Below are positions 1 to 8,810 of a DNA stretch of 64,000 bases, piece by piece. Both the position numbers and the translations under genes were made by a program. The stretch lies in NCBI GenBank assembly GCA_902627055.1, contig CACOHS010000005.1:1-64000 (forward strand), given 5' to 3'. This DNA comes from an uncultured SAR86 cluster bacterium. Its GTDB lineage: Bacteria; Pseudomonadota; Gammaproteobacteria; Magnimaribacterales; D2472. How positions within the stretch are numbered: the first letter of the stretch is position 1; each line of letters begins with the position of its first letter. A model generated the notes under the pieces. The model saw only the letters and a list, made by a program, of their open reading frames with translations, was not told the DNA's origin and ran no database searches.

Positions 1-1
1 T

Positions 2-103
2 GAGGACGGCTCAAACTCCTTCTTTACTTGGGGGCAAGATAGGATATGGTTACTTAAAGAAGAGATTTACAAACGTTTAGAGAAAAGCCATGAAAAATTA
101 TAA
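2..103 (+). CDS. C-terminal end of an unidentified gene (partial)
   Basis: An open frame enters from the left edge and ends at TAA 101-103, giving about 33 residues with ordinary codon use, including the stretch TWGQDRIWLLKEEIYKRL. It overlaps the start of the next gene by 14 bases, a common arrangement in this compact genome, so it is probably the tail of the preceding gene in the same operon. The piece is too short to assign a family, and no domain can be recognised. Confidence 0.55.
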   Translation, partial: EDGSNSFFTWGQDRIWLLKEEIYKRLEKSHEKL

Positions 104-2057
104 TTATTTTTTTTTAGTAATTGTTCTTAGTTTTGTTGCATGTTCAGATCCCAATAATCTTGATCACTTTGAAGACGTTATTAAAGAACAGTCTTATGAG
201 GATTTTCAGCTTCAATCAAGACCGCCTGCCAATCCTGACAAAAATGCGTATTTTGGTGATTTGCACGTTCATACTGCCAATTCTCTTGATGCATATACAT
301 TCGGAACAATTACATCTCCAACAGATGCATACCGATATGCTCAAGGAGATGCAATTTTACATCCATCAGGTTATCAAATTCAGCTATCAAGACCTTTAGA
401 TTTTTATGCTGTTACTGATCATGCATATTTTCTGGGCCTTCTTAATGAAGCAGCCGATACCAATTCAGAGTTTTCAAGATATGAGGTTTCACAGCCGCTG
501 CATGACTTAAATAATCCAGCCGGCACAGGATTTATATCTCTTATGAAAAGAGCCAATCTTTTTAGACCTTTAGCTCGATCAATTGTTGAAGGTATTGAAA
601 ATGAGGAAATTGACAGATCTCTTGTATCTAAAATTGGAAGAAGTGTATGGCAGGAAACAATTGAAGCTGCAGATAATGCATATAGACCAGGACTTTTTAC
701 TACTTTTGCTGGCTATGAATATACTTCTGGTACTGGTATATATGATAATTATTTACATCGAAATGTTATCTTTCGTAGCACTCAAAATTTACCCTTAAAT
801 CTTTTTTCTAGGGATGATCCTGATCCTGAAAAGCTTTGGGATTGGATGGATAGACTAAGAGAGAATGGAATTGAAAGTTTAGCGATACCTCATAATACAA
901 ACCTTTCTGGAGGGGTTGCATTTTCACTTTATGATTTTAATGGCGGCCCAATAGATCAAGAGTATGTTAAAAAAAGATCTTTGAATGAGCCTTTGGTTGA
1001 AATTACTCAAACAAAAGGAACTTCTGAAACACATCCTTTCTTATCAAAGAATGATGAGTGGGCAGCATTTGAAACAAAATCTGGTGTTAAAGATGAGGAG
1101 CTTGTAAGTAATATTAAAGGTAGCTATGTAAGGGATGCCTATTTACGTGGTTTGACTTTAGAGGAAAAAGGCATAGGTAACCCTTTTAAATTTGGCCTGA
1201 TTGGATCAAGTGATACCCATGTTTCAGGCTCTTCTGAAAGTGAAGAATTCTTTTTTTCAAAAGCTGGACTATTGGATGGAGAGCCAGACTTAAGGGGCTC
1301 AATTCCTTTCAGTCGATTCTATGGAACATTTCTCAAAATTGCTCAGCCAGAAATGTTTAAAGAAGTAGATGGAAGAAACTATTTTGCGGCAAGTACTCGT
1401 CTGATTCATTTTTCATCTTCTGGTCTAGCTGGAGTTTGGGCTGAGGAAAATACACGTGAAGCTATTTATGACGCTTTGCGTCGAAAAGAGACCTTTGCTA
1501 CAAGCGGCCCACGAATGAAAGTTAGATTTTTTGCAGGATATAATTTTGAAAATTTTCAGCTTAATGATCTATCTCTGATTCAAGATGCTTACAAAACAAG
1601 TATGCCCATGGGCGGAACATTAAATATTGATTCAAATAAAAATCCAACTTTTTTAGTTTGGGCAATAGCCGATCCTCTGGGTGCTCCATTACAAAGGACT
1701 CAAATTGTAAAAGGATGGCTGGAGGATGGAGAGCATAAAGAAAAAGTTTTTGATGTGGCTTGCTCTGATGAAATGAATGTTGATCCCAGTAATCATCGTT
1801 GTCCTGATAATAATGCATGGGTAGATTTAACTGACTGTTCAATTAGTGCAGATTCAGGATCTAGAGAGATGAAGGTTTTTTGGCAAGATCCCGAATTTAA
1901 AATTAATCAAAAAGCATTTTATTACGCTAGAGTTATTGAAAATCCAGTTTGCAGGTGGTCAACATGGGATTCGATCAGAAATGGTCAGAAACCAAGATCC
2001 GATATACCTTCAACAATTCAAGAAAGAGCCTGGTCTTCGCCTATTTGGTTAAAGTGA
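90..2057 (+). CDS. DUF3604 family lipoprotein, putative PHP-like metal-dependent hydrolase
   Basis: The 655-residue product has a lipoprotein signal: a hydrophobic stretch at residues 6-17 ending in FVAC with Cys18, followed by Ser, which favours the outer membrane. The mature part matches DUF3604: DLHVHT at 57-62, TDH at 109-111, HNTN at 268-271 and SSDTH at 373-377. These His/Asp clusters are typical of PHP-type metal phosphoesterases. A conserved family tail ends in AWSSPIW. The family has no firmly established substrate, so a periplasmic or surface hydrolase is inferred. It sits 13 bases before an SDR gene, probably in one transcript. No strong ribosome-binding site is visible before ATG 90. 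Confidence 0.85.
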   Translation: MKNYNYFFLVIVLSFVACSDPNNLDHFEDVIKEQSYEDFQLQSRPPANPDKNAYFGDLHVHTANSLDAYTFGTITSPTDAYRYAQGDAILHPSGYQIQLSRPLDFYAVTDHAYFLGLLNEAADTNSEFSRYEVSQPLHDLNNPAGTGFISLMKRANLFRPLARSIVEGIENEEIDRSLVSKIGRSVWQETIEAADNAYRPGLFTTFAGYEYTSGTGIYDNYLHRNVIFRSTQNLPLNLFSRDDPDPEKLWDWMDRLRENGIESLAIPHNTNLSGGVAFSLYDFNGGPIDQEYVKKRSLNEPLVEITQTKGTSETHPFLSKNDEWAAFETKSGVKDEELVSNIKGSYVRDAYLRGLTLEEKGIGNPFKFGLIGSSDTHVSGSSESEEFFFSKAGLLDGEPDLRGSIPFSRFYGTFLKIAQPEMFKEVDGRNYFAASTRLIHFSSSGLAGVWAEENTREAIYDALRRKETFATSGPRMKVRFFAGYNFENFQLNDLSLIQDAYKTSMPMGGTLNIDSNKNPTFLVWAIADPLGAPLQRTQIVKGWLEDGEHKEKVFDVACSDEMNVDPSNHRCPDNNAWVDLTDCSISADSGSREMKVFWQDPEFKINQKAFYYARVIENPVCRWSTWDSIRNGQKPRSDIPSTIQERAWSSPIWLK

Positions 2058-2070
2058 AATTATTAACACA

Positions 2071-2874
2071 ATGAGTAAGTCAAAAAACAATCTTGCACTT
2101 GTCACAGGCGCCTCTGACGGAATAGGAGCTGAATTCGTAAAAATTTTAGCAAGTCGAGGATATGATTTAGTTCTTGTTGCTCGTCGTGAAGAGAAACTTA
2201 AGGAGTTAGCAGTTAAATTGACCGATGAATTTGGGATCAGTTGTACTGTTATAGCAACAGATTTATCAGAGCCTAAGGCAGCTCAAAGCTTGTTCACTCG
2301 AGTCGAAGAAAGAGGCTTACAAGTAAATTTTTTAATCAATAATGCAGGACTTCTTCACAATGGATTTTTTACAAAACTTAGCCTTGAAGCTCAAGAAAAA
2401 ATGATTCAAGTTAATGTCATGGCGCTGACCACTTTAACTCATTTATATGCACACAATATGTCCTCTAATGGAGGCGGGCATATACTTAATGTCGCTTCAC
2501 TGGCAGGTTGGATGGCTATTCCAAATCAGAATGTTTACGCTGCATCAAAAGCTTATGTTGTATCTTTTTCTCAAGCATTATCAAATGAAATGATTGCTTC
2601 AAATAGTGGGGTTAAAGTAACAGCATTATGCCCTGGTTATACAGCTACAAAAATGATGGATAATCCTGATCAAGGCGCGACTCTTCGCATTCCATCAAGC
2701 ATGATGATGTCGGCTAAAGATGTTGCTGAGATTGGCATAAAAGCATGTTTTGCAGGCAAAGATATTGTAGTTCCAGGTCTTGCTAATAAGTTCACCACTA
2801 TCATCACTCGTCTCTTTTCAAAATCGTTAATAACAAAGATTTTTGGTTCTTTCTACCGTAAGAATATGCACTGA
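2071..2874 (+). CDS. Short-chain dehydrogenase/reductase (SDR), classical type
   Basis: The 267-residue protein is a classical SDR, an NAD(P)H-dependent oxidoreductase with a Rossmann fold. The cofactor motif TGASDGIG is at residues 12-19, NNAG at 90-93, and the catalytic Ser143, Tyr156 and Lys160 are all in place. Arg residues after beta-2 (VARRE, 36-40) suggest NADP(H) preference. It resembles bacterial SDRs acting on lipid-like carbonyls, but the substrate cannot be read from sequence. It lies between the DUF3604 lipoprotein and an epimerase-like gene. Arginine codons are mostly CGN, unlike the AGA-rich core genes further on. Confidence 0.9.
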   Translation: MSKSKNNLALVTGASDGIGAEFVKILASRGYDLVLVARREEKLKELAVKLTDEFGISCTVIATDLSEPKAAQSLFTRVEERGLQVNFLINNAGLLHNGFFTKLSLEAQEKMIQVNVMALTTLTHLYAHNMSSNGGGHILNVASLAGWMAIPNQNVYAASKAYVVSFSQALSNEMIASNSGVKVTALCPGYTATKMMDNPDQGATLRIPSSMMMSAKDVAEIGIKACFAGKDIVVPGLANKFTTIITRLFSKSLITKIFGSFYRKNMH

Positions 2875-2905
2875 AAAGTTAGAATTATTTTGCTAAGGTT
2901 TTCAT

Positions 2906-3886
2906 ATGAGCGAACAAGCTATTAAAAAAATACTTATAACTGGAGCTAATGGATTCATTGGTGGATCATTGATGAGTTATTATCAAAATAATGGTCAAGA
3001 TGTTGTTGGCGTTGATCTTATTGGTAATGGTGACAATATTATAGAGGGTGATATATCTCAGCCAGAAACAATTAATCAGCAGCTACAAGAATGCGATGTG
3101 ATTATTCACACAGCTGCTTTGGTCTCTAATGCAATGCAAGATTCCGATATGTGGCGAGTTAATGTCTTAGCAACTCGTAACTTAATTCAAGCAGCAAAAG
3201 AGCATAAAGTTAGACGTTTCGTTCAAATTTCATCAATAGTTGCTTACGGAAATTCTGCAGAGGGTGAGTTAGATGAAACTTATCCTGTGCATGCCGATGG
3301 TGGAAGCTATGTACTGACAAAACTAGCCTCAGAGCATGTTGTCTTAAGCGAGCAAGCTAATGATGATATAGAAGTAGTGATCATTCGGCCAGGAGATGCA
3401 TATGGTCCAGGTAGCCGTCCTTGGATTATTGCTCCATTGGAAGCAATTGCTAAAAATCAGTTTATGTTGCCCGAAAAAGGAGAGGGATTTTTTAGACCCA
3501 TATATATTGATGATTTAGTTAGAGGTATCGCAATGGCATCGAGCCATCCAGATGCTGATGGCGAAATTTTTAATTTATCTTGCGAGGGTTATATGTTAAC
3601 CAAAGACTATTTCACCCCTCACTATCAATGGTTAGGTAAAAAGCGACCCATGGTTGTTTCGACCAACCTAGCTTTAAAAATCTCAGCCATAGCATCAAAA
3701 TTAGCCGATCTTATGGGCAATCTGAATGAAGCCTCGCCATCAACAGTCAAACAGCTTTCAACTAAGTGTTGGTTTTCAATTAAAAAAGCAGAACGCGTCC
3801 TTGGATGGAGGCCTGAAATTTCATTTGAGGAGGGCATGAAAGTAACTCATGAGTGGGCTCAGAAGGAAGGATTAGTAGGCAAATAA
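2906..3886 (+). CDS. NAD-dependent epimerase/dehydratase (extended SDR)
   Basis: The 326-residue protein is an extended SDR. The nucleotide-binding motif TGANGFIGG is at residues 12-20, and the YxxxK pair is Tyr135/Lys139 in SYVLTK. It looks closest to the 3-beta-hydroxysteroid dehydrogenase/sugar epimerase group, with no feature fixing the substrate (sterol-like lipid, sugar nucleotide or other). It follows the SDR by 31 bases and is the last gene before a 124-base gap holding a candidate promoter, so it probably ends the first transcription unit. Arginine codons are CGN-rich as in its neighbours. Confidence 0.85.
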   Translation: MSEQAIKKILITGANGFIGGSLMSYYQNNGQDVVGVDLIGNGDNIIEGDISQPETINQQLQECDVIIHTAALVSNAMQDSDMWRVNVLATRNLIQAAKEHKVRRFVQISSIVAYGNSAEGELDETYPVHADGGSYVLTKLASEHVVLSEQANDDIEVVIIRPGDAYGPGSRPWIIAPLEAIAKNQFMLPEKGEGFFRPIYIDDLVRGIAMASSHPDADGEIFNLSCEGYMLTKDYFTPHYQWLGKKRPMVVSTNLALKISAIASKLADLMGNLNEASPSTVKQLSTKCWFSIKKAERVLGWRPEISFEEGMKVTHEWAQKEGLVGK

Positions 3887-3920
3887 TTTACGTAATTACT
3901 TTATAAACCTCAATTTATCA

Positions 3921-3965
3921 TTGATTTTTTGATCACGAAAAAGGCTATACTTATGTATATAAGTA
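3921..3965 (+). promoter_or_regulatory. Candidate promoter and operator palindrome of the AGPS operon
   Basis: A possible -35 TTGATT lies at 3921-3926 and a good -10 TATACT at 3946-3951, with a long 19-base spacer. Overlapping the -10 and the expected start of transcription is an 18-base palindrome, TACTTATGTATATAAGTA (3948-3965), with 7-bp arms. Its position would suit a repressor-binding site. No regulator gene is adjacent, so the regulator is unknown. Confidence 0.4.
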
Positions 3966-4010
3966 GATCGTTATGCGTTTTTAAATTTTAATTATGACTT
4001 GGTGAAATCA

Positions 4011-5627
4011 ATGCGTCTGTGGAATGGATGGGGAAATGAAAATAGTGAGCTAACTATGGAGCTTAATGACGGTCTTCGAGCGTTATTAGAAGCTTTAGTA
4101 GGGCCAGGAACTTCACTTAATCAAGCAAGCTTAAAAGAGGTAATTTCTAACGTACCAACTTCTCGTCTTGATGACCATGCTTTAATTAAAACTGATCCGG
4201 AAACACGAGTACGACATGCGAGAGGTCAGAGTTTGCCAGATTGGTTAGATATGCATAGCGGCAATGTTGATACATTTCCTGATGGCGTTGCATTTCCAGA
4301 ATCTACAGAGCATGTAAGAGAACTTCTTGCTTATGCTAGAGAGAATGACTTAGTTGTGATTCCTTATGGTGGAGGTACATCAGTTGTTGGTCATATAAAT
4401 CCTATGAAGAGCGACAGACCAATATTAACCATAGATATGGGAAATATGAGTTCTTTATTGAGCATTGATACTGAAAGTCAACTGGCTACTTTTGGAGCTG
4501 GAACTCCAGGTCCTGTCGTGGAAGAAGCTCTGAAAGAACATGGCTATACATTAGGTCACTTTCCACAATCCTGGGAGCTATCTACTTTAGGGGGATGGGT
4601 GGCAAGTCGATCAAGCGGTCAACAATCTCTTCATTATGGCCGCATAGAAAACATGTTTGCTGGTGGAATTATCGAAACTATGAATGGCACCATGACAATT
4701 CCCACCATCCCAGCATCTTCAGCTGGTCCTGATATTCGAGAGATGATTCTTGGCTCTGAGGGCCGCATTGGTATTATTACCGAAGTAACTGTACGGATAA
4801 CACCTGTGCCTGAGGAAGAAAAATTCCAAGTGATCTTTTTTCCTTCTTGGCAAATTGGTATTAACGCTGCAAGAGAATTGATTCAACAGCGAGTTGCATT
4901 GTCTATGGTTCGATTAAGTAATCCACTTGAGACAACGAGTCTATTATATATGGGTGCAGGAAGTGATAGTAGTGGAGTGGTTGCACTTGAGAAATCCTTA
5001 TCTGAAAAGGGTATTGGTGAAGGAAAAGTGATGATGACATTTGGAGTTACTGGCTCAGCTCGTCATTGCGAAACTGCATATCAACTTGCAATTGATCATT
5101 GTGCTGCCCTCGGTGGTTTTGTAGATCAGTCTGGTCTTGGAGAGAACTGGGCTCATGGTCGATTCCGTGCTCCATATCTTCGTGACCCCCTTGGTGCAGA
5201 GGGATATATAGTAGATACCATGGAGACGGCAGTTGATTGGTCAAAAGTTTCTGAAGCTGCAGAAAATATAGAAGAAGCAATTCGAACTGCATTAGATGAC
5301 GAGGGTGAGCGGGTTCATGCTTATACGCATTTATCTCATGTCTATGGCCAGGGATCGAGTATTTACACTACTTATTTATTTCGCATAGGTGAAAGTTATG
5401 AGTTAGGAAAGAATAGATGGATGAAATTAAAAAAAGCTGGTGCTGATCAGATTGTCGCTCATGGTGGCACCATTAGTCATCAGCATGGTGTTGGAAGCGA
5501 TCACAAGAACTATCTTGCTGAAGAAAAGGGTGAGTTTGGCATCGCTGCAATTAATAGCTTATGCAAGCAATTTGACCCCTATGGACAAATGAATCCTGGG
5601 AAATTACTCCCTGACAATGAGCATTAA
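4011..5627 (+). CDS. Alkylglycerone-phosphate-synthase-like FAD-binding oxidase
   Basis: The family exchanges the acyl group of acyl-dihydroxyacetone phosphate for a fatty alcohol, forming the ether bond of ether lipids. The 538-residue product shows the AGPS N-terminal WNGWG (residues 4-8), the FAD (PCMH) loop IPYGGGTS (117-124), a HFPQSWELSTLGGWVASR block, the region around the catalytic tyrosine (SSIYTTY, Tyr about 452) and a C-terminal histidine motif SHQHGVG. Animal AGPS has HHH where this has HQH (490-492). I chose ATG 4011 over upstream TTG/GTG codons because it places WNGWG at the family position and has GGTGA just before it. It heads an operon with GlpD and an FGGY kinase. AGPS activity is inferred; a related flavin oxidase role is possible. 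Confidence 0.8.
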   Translation: MRLWNGWGNENSELTMELNDGLRALLEALVGPGTSLNQASLKEVISNVPTSRLDDHALIKTDPETRVRHARGQSLPDWLDMHSGNVDTFPDGVAFPESTEHVRELLAYARENDLVVIPYGGGTSVVGHINPMKSDRPILTIDMGNMSSLLSIDTESQLATFGAGTPGPVVEEALKEHGYTLGHFPQSWELSTLGGWVASRSSGQQSLHYGRIENMFAGGIIETMNGTMTIPTIPASSAGPDIREMILGSEGRIGIITEVTVRITPVPEEEKFQVIFFPSWQIGINAARELIQQRVALSMVRLSNPLETTSLLYMGAGSDSSGVVALEKSLSEKGIGEGKVMMTFGVTGSARHCETAYQLAIDHCAALGGFVDQSGLGENWAHGRFRAPYLRDPLGAEGYIVDTMETAVDWSKVSEAAENIEEAIRTALDDEGERVHAYTHLSHVYGQGSSIYTTYLFRIGESYELGKNRWMKLKKAGADQIVAHGGTISHQHGVGSDHKNYLAEEKGEFGIAAINSLCKQFDPYGQMNPGKLLPDNEH

Positions 5628-5633
5628 GCTATC

Positions 5634-7226
5634 ATGAATGGATTTACTAATCGTGCGCAACTTCTATCTAAAATGCGCAACGGTGAGCATTTAGATTGGG
5701 ATATTATTGTAATTGGTGGGGGTATCACAGGAGCAGGTGTTCTTCGTGAAGCACGACGTCAAGGTTACAGGGCGTTGTTACTAGAGCAACAAGACTTCTC
5801 ATGGGGCACCTCTAGTCGCTCATCAAAAATGGTTCATGGAGGTTTGAGATATCTTGCTTCAGGCGATATAAAACTTACCAAAGAGTCGGTGCAAGAAAGA
5901 CAGCGCCTATTGAAAGAGGCTCCTGGATTAGTCGATCCAATCTCTTTTTATTTCACTTTTAGAAAGGGTAAATTTCCAGGTCGCATAGCTATGAAGATTA
6001 TTTTAACTATTTATGATTTTTTTGCTGGAGCTCAAGATAATAGATTCTGTAACAATGAGGAATTACTAGAGCGTTTTAAAGGCCTGGATGATAACAAACT
6101 TCAGGGAGCAAGCTGTTATACAGATGCTATGGTGGATGATTCGAGATTAGTTCTCCGTGTATTGCAAGACAGTATTGATGATGGCGGATATGCGCTAAAT
6201 TATACTAAAGTAGAAGATCTCTTATTAACAGATGGTCGTGTTTCTGGAGTAAGCATTCAAGATAGAGTTCATTCTGGCTCAATTCATTTAAATGCTCCAG
6301 TTGTTATTAACGCTACCGGAGCTTGGGCAGATAGACTTCGAAATGTTGTTAATAACGAGACTCGAATTAGACCGTTGCGTGGCAGTCACATTATTATTGC
6401 TAAATCTTTATTTCCAATATCCGATGTTATGACTTTTTTGCACGTTGATGATAAGCGAGGTGTTTTTGTTTACCCATGGGAGGGCACAACAGTTATTGGA
6501 ACCACAGATATAGATCATAATGAAGATATAGACATTGAGGCTGGTATCTCCGATCAAGAAGTGGATTACTTGCTAAAAGCTTTTAATAGTCAATTTCCAA
6601 GTAATTCACTTAAACGAAGTGATGTGCTATCAACTTGGGCCGGTGTTCGGCCTGTTATTGGTGCAGAAAAAAGTAAAGATCCTTCAAAGGAACGACGAGA
6701 TCATGCTGTTTGGTCTGATAATGGATTAATCACTGTAAGCGGTGGCAAACTTACAACTTTTCGGTTGATCGCATTAGATGCTCTGGCTGCGGCTAGGGAT
6801 AATCTTCCTGCAGCCAAAGAAATTACAGATGATCGTGTATTTTTGACTCCAAAAGTTTCTGCCGAGACCCTATCACCAAATAATATTAGCTGGGCTCAAC
6901 GATTACTTGGAAGATATGGTGAAAAAGCAATTGAACTTTTAAATGAAAGTTCAAAGGAGGAACATGACAATCTTGATGCAACTGAATTTTCATTAGCTGA
7001 ATGTAGGTGGGCGATAAAGTATGAGGCAGTAGAACATTTAGATGATTTGATGCTGCGAAGAACTCGTTTAGGCATGTGTCTGCCAAATGGTGGCAGTACT
7101 CTTTATCCAGCTTTAAAAGAATTATTCTTATCCAATCACAGCTGGGACGAAGAACGGTGGCAAAAAGAGGTAACTCGTTATGAAAAAATTTGGAGACAGT
7201 ATTACAGTCTTCCAAGCAATACTTAA
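5634..7226 (+). CDS. glpD: Glycerol-3-phosphate dehydrogenase/oxidase, GlpD family
   Basis: The 530-residue FAD enzyme oxidises sn-glycerol 3-phosphate to DHAP, usually at the inner membrane face with electrons passed to quinone. It has the dinucleotide motif IGGGITGAG near residues 27-35, the GlpD block SSKMVHGGLRYL (63-74), the DAO-domain TTVIGTTDIDH segment and SGGKLTTFR near the end of the FAD domain, followed by the C-terminal DAO_C region. Length is slightly above the E. coli enzyme (501). It starts 6 bases after the AGPS-like gene and would supply DHAP, the backbone that enzyme uses. Whether it serves general glycerol catabolism or this pathway only cannot be told here. Confidence 0.88.
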   Translation: MNGFTNRAQLLSKMRNGEHLDWDIIVIGGGITGAGVLREARRQGYRALLLEQQDFSWGTSSRSSKMVHGGLRYLASGDIKLTKESVQERQRLLKEAPGLVDPISFYFTFRKGKFPGRIAMKIILTIYDFFAGAQDNRFCNNEELLERFKGLDDNKLQGASCYTDAMVDDSRLVLRVLQDSIDDGGYALNYTKVEDLLLTDGRVSGVSIQDRVHSGSIHLNAPVVINATGAWADRLRNVVNNETRIRPLRGSHIIIAKSLFPISDVMTFLHVDDKRGVFVYPWEGTTVIGTTDIDHNEDIDIEAGISDQEVDYLLKAFNSQFPSNSLKRSDVLSTWAGVRPVIGAEKSKDPSKERRDHAVWSDNGLITVSGGKLTTFRLIALDALAAARDNLPAAKEITDDRVFLTPKVSAETLSPNNISWAQRLLGRYGEKAIELLNESSKEEHDNLDATEFSLAECRWAIKYEAVEHLDDLMLRRTRLGMCLPNGGSTLYPALKELFLSNHSWDEERWQKEVTRYEKIWRQYYSLPSNT

Positions 7227-7238
7227 AATGAGGTTATC

Positions 7239-8789
7239 TTGAACGAAAAGTATTTTTTGAGTATTGATAACGGAACTCAGAGTGTCCGGGCTATAGTTTT
7301 TGATATGAATGGTCAGCTTATTGCAAAAAGCAAAGTTGAAATTGAGCCTTATTTTTCTTCTCAGAAAGGATGGGCAGAACAGCATGCAGATTATTTTTGG
7401 AATTCCCTTTGTCAGGCTTGCCAAGAACTATGGCCAAAACTGTCTATCTCAAAAGAATTGATTGCTGCTGTCTCTGTCACTACTCAGCGTGCAACGGTAG
7501 TAACCATGGGAGAGGATAACCAACCTTTACGGCCTGCTATTAGCTGGTTGGATCAGCGAAAAGTAGATACTAAGCCTAAATTAGGAAAAGTAGAATCAGC
7601 CATAATGAGCCTAATTAGAGCCAAGTCATTGGTAGATTTGATGCATGCAGAGGCAGAAGCCAATTGGATTGAGCAAAATGAGCCTGAAATCTGGAAGCAA
7701 GTTCATAAATTTTTACTTCTTTCTGGTTATCATAACTATAAACTTACAGGCCAATATAATGATGCTATTGCAAGTACTGTCGGATTTTTTCCATTTGAAT
7801 ACAAGACACAACAATGGGCAGATCAAAATGATTGGAAATGGCGAGCTATGCCAATTCGATCAGAAATGTTACCAGAGGTCTTTCCAGCAGGATCTGTCCT
7901 TGGTGAGATTACCGAAGTAGCGGCTGAACAAACTGGAATACCACAAGGACTACCTTTGATTGCTAGTGGCTCAGATAAAGCATGCGAGGTTTTGGGAACT
8001 GGATGCATTAATGATGAGACAGGCAGCTTGAGCTATGGCAGCCTTGCTACATTGAATATCACTTCTGATAAATATCTTGAAGCGATACCTTTTTATCCTG
8101 CATATCCCGGAGTAATACCCAATACATTTAATATTGAGATGATGATTCAAAGAGGGTATTGGATGGTGAGCTGGTTTAAAAAAGAATTTGGACTTCAAGA
8201 AGATCAACTAGCAAAAGAAAAAAATGTCCAACCTGAAACTCTATTTGATAAATTACTAGCCAAAGTCCCACCAGGTTCTGATGGATTAATGCTGCAACCT
8301 TATTGGTCGCCTTCTAATGGAGATGGTCCTGAAACAAGAGGGGCAATTATTGGATTTAATGAAGAGCACACTAGGGCACACCTTTATCGCGCAATGATCG
8401 AGGGGTTAACTTATGCACTAAGGGAGAGCAAAGAACTTTTAGAAAAACGAAGTAAAAAAATTATTTCTCGCATAGTTGTATCAGGCGGAGGCTCTCAAAG
8501 TGATGAAGTCATGCAGATAACCGCTGATATTTTTGGTATGACCGTTTTTCGTCCACATACATTCGAAACATCATCCCTTGGAGCTGCTATTGCAAGTGCT
8601 GTTGGAATTGGTCTATATCCAAATTTTACTTCCGCAGTTGAAAAAATGACTCACGAAGGAGACAGGTTTGATCCTATAGCAGCCAATTCAGAAATTTATA
8701 ATGATCTATACCATAAGGTTTATAAAAAAATGTATGGCAACCTTAAACCAAGCTATGAGGCAATATGGTCAATCACAAACAGAACTTAA
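7239..8789 (+). CDS. FGGY-family carbohydrate kinase (glycerol kinase-like)
   Basis: The 516-residue protein has the two actin-like domains of FGGY kinases. The N-terminal phosphate loop is SIDNGTQSVRA (8-18), the catalytic base is probably Asp246 in GSDKACEVLG, and the ATP-binding SGGGSQ is at 415-420. Members phosphorylate glycerol, dihydroxyacetone, xylulose and other polyols. Coupling to GlpD makes glycerol or dihydroxyacetone the natural guess, but the sequence is not the standard GlpK type. Translation starts at TTG 7239 with an AGG upstream; no better ATG exists before the conserved loop. Confidence 0.85.
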   Translation: MNEKYFLSIDNGTQSVRAIVFDMNGQLIAKSKVEIEPYFSSQKGWAEQHADYFWNSLCQACQELWPKLSISKELIAAVSVTTQRATVVTMGEDNQPLRPAISWLDQRKVDTKPKLGKVESAIMSLIRAKSLVDLMHAEAEANWIEQNEPEIWKQVHKFLLLSGYHNYKLTGQYNDAIASTVGFFPFEYKTQQWADQNDWKWRAMPIRSEMLPEVFPAGSVLGEITEVAAEQTGIPQGLPLIASGSDKACEVLGTGCINDETGSLSYGSLATLNITSDKYLEAIPFYPAYPGVIPNTFNIEMMIQRGYWMVSWFKKEFGLQEDQLAKEKNVQPETLFDKLLAKVPPGSDGLMLQPYWSPSNGDGPETRGAIIGFNEEHTRAHLYRAMIEGLTYALRESKELLEKRSKKIISRIVVSGGGSQSDEVMQITADIFGMTVFRPHTFETSSLGAAIASAVGIGLYPNFTSAVEKMTHEGDRFDPIAANSEIYNDLYHKVYKKMYGNLKPSYEAIWSITNRT

Positions 8790-8810
8790 CTTTATTTTTT
8801 GGAGCAATTG

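Noticed and set aside
3999-4010. TTG/GTG starts for the AGPS-like gene
   Set aside because: They add only four non-conserved residues and would displace the WNGWG motif from its usual position; ATG 4011 also has a ribosome-binding site.
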